DNA from: Streptomyces sp. SAJ15
GTDB taxonomy: Bacteria > Actinomycetota > Actinomycetes > Streptomycetales > Streptomycetaceae
Assembly: GCF_007595705.1 (NCBI RefSeq)
Contig: NZ_NISY01000005.1
Location: forward strand, 1-64,000
DNA length: 64,000 nucleotides
Reading direction: 5' to 3'
In this document: positions 58,501 to 64,000 of the stretch, piece by piece
How the letters are laid out: each line of letters opens with the position of its first letter
Position numbering within the stretch: the first letter of the stretch is position 1
Position numbers and translations under genes: made by a program
Notes under the pieces: generated by a model
The model's database searches: none
The model's input: the letters and a program-made list of their open reading frames with translations, nothing else
What the model was told of the DNA's origin: nothing

Positions 58501-60876
58501 CCCGTGTCCGGCCTCGGCGAGCGCCGTGACGGTCTCCGAGAGCCGTACCTCCTGCCGGAGGTTCCGGTACCAGTACTCGGCGTCCAGTTCGGCCGGGTCC
58601 ACGCGGCCGGCGGTGACGGTGGAGTAGAACGCGACCCCGCTGTCGGTCGCCGTGATGCCCTCGGCGACCCGCAGCACCTCGTCCCGGATCGCCTCCACGT
58701 GCGCGGAGTGGGAGGCGTAGTCGACCGGAATGACCCTGGCGCGGATCCCGCGCGCCTCGCACTCGGCGACGACCTCGTGCACCGCCTCGACCTCGCCGGA
58801 GATCACGACCGCGTTCGGGCCGTTCACCGCGGCGACCGAGACCCGGTCGCGATCCACGTCCGCGGCGGGCATGGCCAGCGACGCCAGCGTCCCGCGGCCC
58901 GAGAGGCCGGCGTTGATGGCGAGGCTGCGCCCGACCACCAGTCGGAGACCGTCGGCCAGGGAGATGACGCCCGCCGCGCAGGCGGCGGCGATCTCGCCCT
59001 GCGAGTGCCCCACGACGGCGTCGGGCACCAGGCCGACCGAACGCCACACCTCGGCCAGGGACACCATCACCGCGAACAGCGCGGGCTGCACCACGTCCAC
59101 GCGGGCCAGCGCGGCCTCGTCGTCGAGCACATCCCGCAGCGACCAGTCGACGAGCCCGTCCAGCAGCCGCTCGCACTCCGACATCCGGGCGGCGAACACC
59201 GGCGAGGACTCCCACAGGCCGCGCGCCATCCCGAGCCACTGGGAGCCCTGGCCCGGGAACACCCACACCACACCGGGCCCGGCGGCGACGGAGCCCGTCA
59301 CGAGGTCCGCCGATGCCTCGCCCGCCGCCAACGCGGCCAGGCCGTCCAGCAGTTCGGCGCGGTCCGCGGCGACGACGACGGCGCGGTGCTTCAGCGCCGA
59401 CCGGGTCGTCACGGCGGAGTGGCCGACATCCACCGGGCGCAGCTCCGGGTCGGCGTCCAGCCACTCCCGCAGCCGCCCGGCCTGGGCGCGCAGCGCCGCC
59501 GCGGACCGGCCGGACACCACCACCGGAACCGGGGCGGAGGGCTCCGGTCCGGGCTGGGGCGGCTCCGGGGCGGGGTGGGCGGCGACGACGAGGTGGCAGT
59601 TGGTGCCGCCGACGCCGAACGAGCTGACGCCGGCGAGCCGACGGCCCTCGGGCCACGGACCGGTGGCCGCGTTCACCTCGAGCCTCCACCGCTCCATCGG
59701 TATCGACGGGTGCGGCTCGGCGTAGTTGAGGCTCGCCGGGAGAAGGTCGTGCTTCATCGCCAGCGCGACCTTGATGAGTCCGACGACCCCGGCGGCGGCG
59801 TCGAGGTGCCCGATGTTGGTCTTCACCGAGCCGACGAGCAACGGCCGCCGCTCGTCGCGGGACGGGCCGAACACCGATCCGAGCGCGCTCGCCTCGACCG
59901 GGTCGCCCGCCCTGGTGCCGGTGCCGTGCAGTTCGACGTACCGCACCTGCTCGGGCTCCACCCCGGCTCGGGCGCACGCCTCCCGCAGCAGCGCCTGCTG
60001 CGAGTCGCTGTCGGGGACGGTCAGCGCCTGGCCGTCCCCGTCGTGGTTCACCGCCCCGCCGAGCAGGACGCAGTACACCGGGTCGCCGTCGGCGACGGCG
60101 TCGGCCAGTCGCTTGAGCACGACCACGCCGGCGCCCTCGCCCCGGACGAAGCCGTTGGCGCGGGCGTCGAAGGTGTAGCTGCGGCAGTCGGGGGAGAGCG
60201 CGCCCGCGCGCGCCAGGGCGAGCGTGCTCTCCGGCACCAGGTTCAGATGCACGCCGCCGGCCAGGGCCAGCCGGGTCGTCCCCGACAGCAGGCTCTCGCA
60301 GGCCATGTGCACGGCGACCAGCGAGGAGGACTGGGCGGTGTCCACCGTCACGCTCGGCCCATGGAAGCCGAGGTGATGGGAGACCCGGTTGGCGATCACA
60401 CCACGGCTCAGTCCGGCCAGCGAGTGGTGCGAGACGGCGTCCGGGCCGTGTCGGTGGACGAGCGAGGCGTAGTCGTCACCCGTGGCGCCCAGGAAGACCG
60501 CGGTGGAGCTGTCGCGCAGGCTCTCCGGCGCCGCGTGGGCGTCTTCCAGAGCCTCCCAGGTCAGTTCGAGTGCCAGGCGTTGGCGCGGGTCCATGGCCGC
60601 CGCCTCGCGTGGGGAGATGCCGAAGAACCCGGCATCGAAGTCGGCGACGCGGTCGAGGAAGCCGCCTCGGCCGAACCGCGCCAGCTCCGGGATGTCGTAC
60701 CCCCGGTCCGCCGGCGCGTCGGTGATCGCGTCGACACCACCGTGCAATAACCGCCAGAAGGCGCGGAGGTCGTCGGCCCCCGGGACTCGACATGCCATGC
60801 CGACGACGGCTATCGCTCGCTCGTTCTCCGGGATCCTCTGGCCATCGGGCCGTCGCTCGGCCCTGTTCACGTGCAT
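52564..60876 (-). CDS. Type I modular PKS: KSQ-AT-ACP loading module + KS-AT-DH-KR-ACP
   Basis: 2770 residues from the ATG at 60876 (GGGGAG upstream; a GTG at 60936 lacks a site). The loading KS has Gln for Cys (VDTAQSSSLVA, Q182), a decarboxylating KSQ. AT1 (GHSQGE, Ser 625; YASH about 719) predicts methylmalonyl-CoA, hence a propionate starter. ACP1: GFDS Ser 953. KS2: DTACSSSL Cys 1177. AT2 (GHSIGE Ser 1645; HAFHSP about 1745) predicts malonyl-CoA. DH: His 1955, Asp 2134. KR: TGATGALG about 2380, LDD about 2469 (B-type), Tyr 2527. ACP2: Ser 2689. The C-terminus DEIDALDVENLIQRAFTE is a docking helix and there is no thioesterase, so a further PKS subunit must accept the chain. Predicted intermediate: an alpha,beta-unsaturated pentenoyl-ACP. 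Confidence 0.93.
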   Translation of the reverse strand: MHVNRAERRPDGQRIPENERAIAVVGMACRVPGADDLRAFWRLLHGGVDAITDAPADRGYDIPELARFGRGGFLDRVADFDAGFFGISPREAAAMDPRQRLALELTWEALEDAHAAPESLRDSSTAVFLGATGDDYASLVHRHGPDAVSHHSLAGLSRGVIANRVSHHLGFHGPSVTVDTAQSSSLVAVHMACESLLSGTTRLALAGGVHLNLVPESTLALARAGALSPDCRSYTFDARANGFVRGEGAGVVVLKRLADAVADGDPVYCVLLGGAVNHDGDGQALTVPDSDSQQALLREACARAGVEPEQVRYVELHGTGTRAGDPVEASALGSVFGPSRDERRPLLVGSVKTNIGHLDAAAGVVGLIKVALAMKHDLLPASLNYAEPHPSIPMERWRLEVNAATGPWPEGRRLAGVSSFGVGGTNCHLVVAAHPAPEPPQPGPEPSAPVPVVVSGRSAAALRAQAGRLREWLDADPELRPVDVGHSAVTTRSALKHRAVVVAADRAELLDGLAALAAGEASADLVTGSVAAGPGVVWVFPGQGSQWLGMARGLWESSPVFAARMSECERLLDGLVDWSLRDVLDDEAALARVDVVQPALFAVMVSLAEVWRSVGLVPDAVVGHSQGEIAAACAAGVISLADGLRLVVGRSLAINAGLSGRGTLASLAMPAADVDRDRVSVAAVNGPNAVVISGEVEAVHEVVAECEARGIRARVIPVDYASHSAHVEAIRDEVLRVAEGITATDSGVAFYSTVTAGRVDPAELDAEYWYRNLRQEVRLSETVTALAEAGHGVFVEVSPHPVLTMALQDTVAAAETAVTPVVQGTLRRQEDEPRRLLLSMAELYTKGVGVDWRPLFEGARRVELPTYAFQREAYWVGGERVEPPAPRPVTVGESGAVESSDLADADSAPAAPARMTDQQLWTLVRSQAAAVLGLADPRLVEADSTFKELGFDSVTAVELSNRLSTATELRMPTSLLFDHPTPSALVRHLREELGGPAAERGADRRPHQAAADEELIAVVGMSCRLPGGVSSPEDLWRLVADGTDAISPFPEDRGWRIDPGADHVRAGGFLADAADFDAGFFRISPREALSMDPQQRLVLEVAWEALERAGQDPAALRRTRTAVFMGAMSQDYLPRLHEVDDELGGHALTGGHTSVVSGRIAYTLGLEGPAVSVDTACSSSLVAMHLAAQSLRSGDCSLALAGGVTVMSTPGMFVEFARQNGLSADGRCKAFANAADGTGWSEGVGVLVLERLSDARRNGHRVLAVLRGSAINQDGESNGLTAPNGPSQERVIRQALASAGLSAADVDAVEAHGTGTTLGDPIEAQALLTTYGQDRERPLWLGSVKSNIGHTQAAAGAAGVIKMIMAMRHGVLPRTLHVDEPSLHVDWSSGAVELLTERQEWPRADRPRRAGVSSFGISGTNAHVILEQGDPEEPEDQAPHEDPRAADEGRAGHASPEEPAGVVPWLVSGRGASALTRQAQRLWAAVSDERAPRVGDVALTLATGRTAFDHRAVVLGSERAELLAGLEALSRGGRAQGVIVGGGATSATNVGVLFSGQGSQRLGMSRDLVRTFPVFAEAWREVCAALDPLLEHSIDDVVAAEPGSEPARLLDETAMTQPALFAFEVAAFRLLESLGIAPAVLVGHSIGELAAAHVAGVFSLADAARLVAARGRLMQALPRGGAMVAVQADEEEVRGALDGHGDSASIAAVNGPTSVVISGAEDVVLRIESTLAGEGRKTKRLRVSHAFHSPLMEPMLEEFRRVAGSVAYAAPRIPVVSNVTGDLAEDGALEQPEYWVRHVREAVRFGDGVRAAVAAGAEALVEAGPDGVLSAMAQEALAESAPDLPVVAIVRKDRSESRAVAEALARLHVAGVPIDWRSYLSALGVSGRQVELPTYAFERQRYWAEPARPQGDLGGAGLAAIEHPFLAAATDLAVGDQLVLSGRVSSADAPWLADHAIFDNVVFPGAAFLEMALHTLDGVDCRSVEELTLQAPLTLGDEAVQLQIVVGAAEEGGRRPIGVYSRAIPATSAISTTGGAAAGAKSPWTRHATGYLATDPAPAPEASTSDAWPPPGATPVELTGFYPELVDRGYAYGPAFQGLRAAWRREDEVYGEVRLPDGLRPASPGFALHPALFDAALHPMLSLLAGSDPSQVLLPYSWSGVTFHAPAGTELRVRISRTGPQEVSLRITDPGGAPVLTVASLAVMPASVEQLTGDAAADSLFAVDWTPLPETAAAGSGRSVPDVELTQVAAGDDAADVPAAARATAHEVLDLVQKWLRDERFGRTRRVIVTRHAVAVTADETPDLSCAPVWGLVRSVQAEHPDQFVLVDTDGSEESLSALESLDLSGEPQLAVRRGVAYVPRLAPAPPATAERPMWDPRGTVLLTGATGALGALFARHLVAEHGVRHLLLLSRRGAAAPGAAELVAELSALGADVTQASCDVADPEALAERIAEIPAESPLTAVVHLAGVLDDAGAETLTPEQLDRVLRPKVDAAWHLHRLTRDLGLSAFVLYSSVAGTIGTAGQANYAAANAFLDALAARRRAAGLPATSLAWGPWELGMAGTLGQADLSRFRRLGIVPLSAAKGTSLFDTALALDTATVVPAALDKTALRRLDTVPALLRGMVAAPRREPAEEPTELPLVRRLAELSPEEQSSELLDLLLSTAAMVLGYPSTDDIDGDLSFKEIGFDSLSGVEFRNEVKKDTGLQIPATVIFNYPTPAALAEHLRERLFPQDAVDEEPRDDDEDMAADQVDDEIDALDVENLIQRAFTE

Positions 60877-60983
60877 AAGTTCCGGATCTCCCCAGTCCCC
60901 AAGTGAGCTTCGCCATCCGAGATGAGCGAGGCTCACGCGTCGTTACGTTGTCGCGGCGTCGACCGCCGCGGAGACGACTCGCG

Positions 60984-61568
60984 TCATCCCGCGGCCTGCC
61001 GCTGCCACCTGCGTTCGATCGACCGCATCAGCCGCGGGTAGACGACCGCGACCCGCACCGGCTTGATCGCGGCCATATAGGCCGTTCCGAACAGGCCGTT
61101 CGGCTTCACCAGCGCGGCCATCTGGCCGCGGTAGCCGCCGGCCGGGTCCTTGACCCAGCCGACGTGCATCAGCACATGCACGGTCTTGTTGGCCAGCTCG
61201 GCCACGTACTCGTTGTCCGTCCGGTAGACCGCGGTGAACGGAGCCGCGCGGAAGTCCGGTCCCCGCGGCCCCTCGCGGAGGTCGGCCGGCAACCGATCGC
61301 GCAGCGAGGGCACTCGGCTGCCGAGCCCGGTGTCGGCCTTGTCCCAGCCGAGCAGCGACCCGAGTCGCCAGCGGATCGCGAAGAGCGCGCGGACGACCGG
61401 GTTGGCATTGTGCGCGCCGTCGCCGGACGTCATCTGCCGCACGAGTTCGTCGAGTCCGTCGGGACCGCCCGGCGTCGGCAACGCCCACACGTCCTCGACC
61501 TTGAAATCGCTTGCCAGTTCGTGAATGCGCCAGGGCTGCGAGGTGTGCGCGGAATTCGGGAGCCTCAT
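60984..61568 (-). CDS. DUF2867-family protein in the PKS cluster
   Basis: 194 residues; ATG at 61568 with GGAGA about 8 nt upstream (the ATG at 61586 is an alternative). Pattern: MRLPNSAHTSQPWRIHELAS, then ALFAIRWRLGSLLGWDKADT, and the conserved AELANKTVHVLMHVGWVKDP then GGYRGQMAALVKPNGLFGTA. These match DUF2867 as I recall it; the fold is probably a helix-grip (SRPBCC-like) barrel. Function unknown. It lies 107 bp upstream of the PKS start and 42 bp after the MFS stop, co-directional, so it is probably in the cluster transcript. Confidence 0.72.
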   Translation of the reverse strand: MRLPNSAHTSQPWRIHELASDFKVEDVWALPTPGGPDGLDELVRQMTSGDGAHNANPVVRALFAIRWRLGSLLGWDKADTGLGSRVPSLRDRLPADLREGPRGPDFRAAPFTAVYRTDNEYVAELANKTVHVLMHVGWVKDPAGGYRGQMAALVKPNGLFGTAYMAAIKPVRVAVVYPRLMRSIERRWQRQAAG

Positions 61569-61610
61569 GTGTGGATCTCCAGCCATCTCTGATCGATGTT
61601 ACCTCGAAGC

Positions 61611-63023
61611 CTATTCCACGGCCGACTTGTCGGGCGCCACCGCGGCCTTTTCCGGCGCGGGCACATCACGCCGCGCGGGAATCGCCAAGCCGATCGGCAC
61701 ACCGATCAGCGCCACCACCGCCGCGGTGATGATCGCCGCACTGAATCCGTCATTGAACTCCTCCAGGGATCCGTAACCGCCGACCGCGGCGAAAACCGCC
61801 GTGGCAATGGCGATTCCGAAGGCGCCGCCGAGCTGGCGCAGACTGTTCAACGTGCCCGACGCCGCCCCGGATCCCTCGTCCGGAACCGCGCCGAACACCG
61901 CGGTCATCACCGCCGGAACCGCGATCGAGATGCCGATGCCGCCGATCACGAACGGCCCGACCATCTCGCTGTACGCCATATCCGGCTCCACGATCAGAGC
62001 GAGCCAACCCGACGCGAACGCCTGGAGCAGCAATCCGGCGGTGATCAGCGGACGCTCCCCGATTCGACTCACCAGTTTCCCGGCGATCGGCGAGAAGAAG
62101 AAAACGGTCACGGTCCACGGAACCAGCCGAAGGCCGGCGTCGAGCGGGCCGTATTCCAGCACGGTCTGCAGGAACTGCGCGTAGAAGAAAAGGCCGGCCA
62201 TGGCGGAACCGAACAGCAGGAACATGGCGGCGTTTCCGGCAGAGAAAGCGCGGGACCGGAAGAAGTGAATCGGCATCAACGGCTGCGGGGTGCGCAGCTC
62301 CCACCACACGAATCCGGCCAGCGCGGCCGCGCCCGCGACGAATCCGCCGACGACCTCGACACTGCCCCAGCCCGCCGCGTTGCCCCGCACCAGGCTCCAT
62401 CCCACCCCGAAGGCGGCGACGGTGGCCAGGCCGATGCCGCCGAAGTCGAGCTGTCGCGCCTCACCGACGCTCTCGCTGAGCTTGGTGATGATGAGCGGGA
62501 CCATCACCACGCCGATCGGCACATTGATCCAGAAGATCCACTCCCAGGCGGCGGACTCGACCAGGACGCCGCCGACGACCGGACCGCCGAGCGTCGCCAA
62601 GCCCGTCACGGCCCCGAACAGGCCCATGGCCTTCGGCCGCTCCTCCGCGCTGAACGCGACGCTCAGATGCGCCTGCGCGACCGACACGACGGCCGCGGCA
62701 CCCACTCCCTGCACCGCGCGGGCCGCGATGAGCCAGCCGATTCCGGGCGCGAGCGCGCAGCCGACCGACGCCAGCGTGAACACGATGAGCCCGCCGGTGA
62801 ACACGCGTTTGCGGCCATAGCGATCGCCCAACGCCGCGCCTGCCATGAGCAGTACGGCGAAGGGCAGCAAGTAGGCGTTGACCGTCCATTCCAGTTCCTC
62901 GACGGACGCGTCCAGGTCGAGCCTGATCGCGGGCAGCGCGGTCGTCACGACCAGGGCGTCCAGTGCGGTTATCAGCGAGGCCAGTGAGGTCAGCACCAGT
63001 ACCCACCGCTGTTTGACAGTCAT
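61611..63023 (-). CDS. MFS drug exporter, DHA2 (EmrB/QacA) family
   Basis: 470 residues; ATG at 63023 with GAGGAAG upstream. About 14 membrane spans. Signatures: LASLITALDALVVTTALPAI (motif D1), GDRYGRKRVF (motif A), RAVQGVGAAAVVSVAQAHLS, and GLATLGGPVVGGVLVESAAW (motif C, antiporter). Proton-driven export of hydrophobic compounds. Its place between the P450 and PKS genes makes it the likely exporter and self-resistance gene for the polyketide. Confidence 0.9.
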   Translation of the reverse strand: MTVKQRWVLVLTSLASLITALDALVVTTALPAIRLDLDASVEELEWTVNAYLLPFAVLLMAGAALGDRYGRKRVFTGGLIVFTLASVGCALAPGIGWLIAARAVQGVGAAAVVSVAQAHLSVAFSAEERPKAMGLFGAVTGLATLGGPVVGGVLVESAAWEWIFWINVPIGVVMVPLIITKLSESVGEARQLDFGGIGLATVAAFGVGWSLVRGNAAGWGSVEVVGGFVAGAAALAGFVWWELRTPQPLMPIHFFRSRAFSAGNAAMFLLFGSAMAGLFFYAQFLQTVLEYGPLDAGLRLVPWTVTVFFFSPIAGKLVSRIGERPLITAGLLLQAFASGWLALIVEPDMAYSEMVGPFVIGGIGISIAVPAVMTAVFGAVPDEGSGAASGTLNSLRQLGGAFGIAIATAVFAAVGGYGSLEEFNDGFSAAIITAAVVALIGVPIGLAIPARRDVPAPEKAAVAPDKSAVE

Positions 63024-63185
63024 GTCGCCTACTTCCTCGAATCGGTTGCGAGTCCATCTCGACGGGGCGCACCCGAAGAACGCTCCGGGCGCGCTCACCT
63101 CCCCGTGAATCCCCCGCAGCCGGCAGACCGGCACCGGAGCCCGCTCATGGCCTCCGGCACCCGGTATGCCGACTCATCACAGCCC

Positions 63186-64000
63186 CTAGGCCAGGCTCAC
63201 CTCCGCCTTTCGGGGCCTGAGCTCAAGGCGGGTGCCGTGCTCCGGCACGATGACGACGCCACGGCTGCGCATCCCCTCCGGCCTCGGGTCGACCCGGCGG
63301 AGGTCGCAGGTGGAGAGCACCTCACGGAGCATGACCTTGATCTCATGGATGGCGATCCGGTCGCCGAGGCAGCGGGTGTGGCCGCCGCCGAACGGGATCC
63401 AGATGTTCAGGTCGGGCTTGGTGCCCAGGTAGCGCTCGGGGTTGAACCGCTCAGCGTCCTCGTAGTGGTCCGGATGCCGGTTCAGCAGATGGGCGCTGGC
63501 CCACAGCTCCATGCCGGGCTCGTAGCGCACTCCGCCGATCTCGATCGGCTTCACGACCTCGCGGAGGATGATGTTGGGCAGCGGCGGCCGCACCCGGAGC
63601 ACCTCGTACACGAGCGCCGTGAGGTACTCGTCGCCGGTGCCCTCGTCGATCTCGGCGAGCACGCGCTGGAGAATCGCCGGTTCGCGGCTCAGGTACTCCA
63701 GAGCCCAGCAGATCACCGAAGCGGTGGTCTCGGTGCCGGCTATGAACATGGTCATCATCTCGTCGCGCAGCTCCACGCCGCTCAGCGGCGTGCCGTCCTC
63801 CTTTCGGATGCCGAGCATGACGGAGAGCATGTCGTTGCCGAGGTCGCCCGCGTCCAGGCGCTCCTTGACGGCCCTGGCGAGCAGCACGTCCGCGCGCGCA
63901 CGGTGCCCCAGGAAGTCCCGCAGACCCGTGCGGCGGATCGCCGTGAGCGCTCGCAGCACCGCACCCGGCATGTCCTCGATCCGGAGCACCGTCATGATGT
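63186..64000 (-). CDS. Cytochrome P450, C-terminal part (N-terminus beyond window)
   Basis: 270 residues are visible; the reading frame is open to the right edge (an ATG at 63995 is internal). The I-helix is MFIAGTETTASVICWALEYL, with the acid/alcohol pair replaced by E-T. The K-helix ExxR is in VYEVLRVRP, and the heme loop FGGGHTRCLGD carries the Cys ligand. A typical P450 has about 400-450 residues, so 130-180 are missing. As the first visible gene of the leftward PKS transcript it probably hydroxylates or epoxidises the polyketide; class and site are unknown. The 162-bp gap to the MFS gene shows no obvious signal. Confidence 0.88.
   Translation of the reverse strand, partial: IMTVLRIEDMPGAVLRALTAIRRTGLRDFLGHRARADVLLARAVKERLDAGDLGNDMLSVMLGIRKEDGTPLSGVELRDEMMTMFIAGTETTASVICWALEYLSREPAILQRVLAEIDEGTGDEYLTALVYEVLRVRPPLPNIILREVVKPIEIGGVRYEPGMELWASAHLLNRHPDHYEDAERFNPERYLGTKPDLNIWIPFGGGHTRCLGDRIAIHEIKVMLREVLSTCDLRRVDPRPEGMRSRGVVIVPEHGTRLELRPRKAEVSLA

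Noticed and set aside
1..64000. tRNA or rRNA genes
   Set aside because: No cloverleaf with a GTTCRANYC T-loop, and no 16S/23S/5S conserved segments, were found on either strand by reading.

Overview
The window looks like a Streptomyces chromosome. GC content is very high, with strong third-position GC in the real genes. Gene content is typical of the genus: two SpoIIE-type phosphatases, a Mut7-C protein, a second EF-G, a modular PKS and a secreted L,D-transpeptidase. No rRNA, tRNA, CRISPR array, phage or intact insertion sequence was found. All calls come from reading the sequence; no database search was run.

Layout. 1-2.6 kb: a divergent acyl-CoA dehydrogenase/TetR pair and a DUF35 gene share matching TetR-like operators. 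They are followed by an IS701-like transposase scrap and a frameshifted secreted repeat protein. 2.8-15.0 kb: a gamma-glutamylcyclotransferase-like gene, then a compact metal-chelator locus. One 19-bp iron box (8788-8806) lies between two divergent transcription units. The leftward unit encodes a NikA/CntA/Dpp-type ABC importer (binding protein, two permeases, fused double ATPase). The rightward unit encodes an Fe(II)/2-oxoglutarate hydroxylase, SbnB-like and SbnA-like enzymes (2,3-diaminopropionate chemistry), a fold-III PLP decarboxylase and a MATE exporter. No NIS synthetase or NRPS is present. I infer an aminopolycarboxylate (EDDS/EDHA-like) siderophore. This is the best candidate here for a poorly described system.

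15.2-25 kb: ordinary chromosomal genes (antiporter, L,D-transpeptidase, cupin, Mut7-C, S4 protein, histidine phosphatase, YchJ, GntR, TetR/SDR pair with a duplicated operator, aminopeptidase P). 25-38 kb: a collagenase; a polyol (glycerol) kinase operon with an unusual three-part GlpA/[2Fe-2S]/GlpB-like fusion and a possible 27-residue zinc-ribbon microprotein; an amino-acid permease; and a molybdate operon with a ModB-ModC fusion. 38-51 kb: YbdK ligase, YidB/DUF937 protein, GH5 glycosidase, two SpoIIE phosphatases around a PlsC acyltransferase, an EF-G paralogue and a kinase-like APH gene.

51.4-64 kb (right edge): the end of a type I PKS cluster read leftward. Order of transcription: P450 (cut by the window), MFS exporter, DUF2867 protein, a 2770-residue PKS (KSQ-AT-ACP loading module plus KS-AT-DH-KR-ACP) and a translationally coupled acyl-CoA dehydrogenase, closed by a strong hairpin. 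The rest of the cluster must lie beyond base 64000. Several intergenic regions also carry short tandem repeats with a 9- or 18-nt period.
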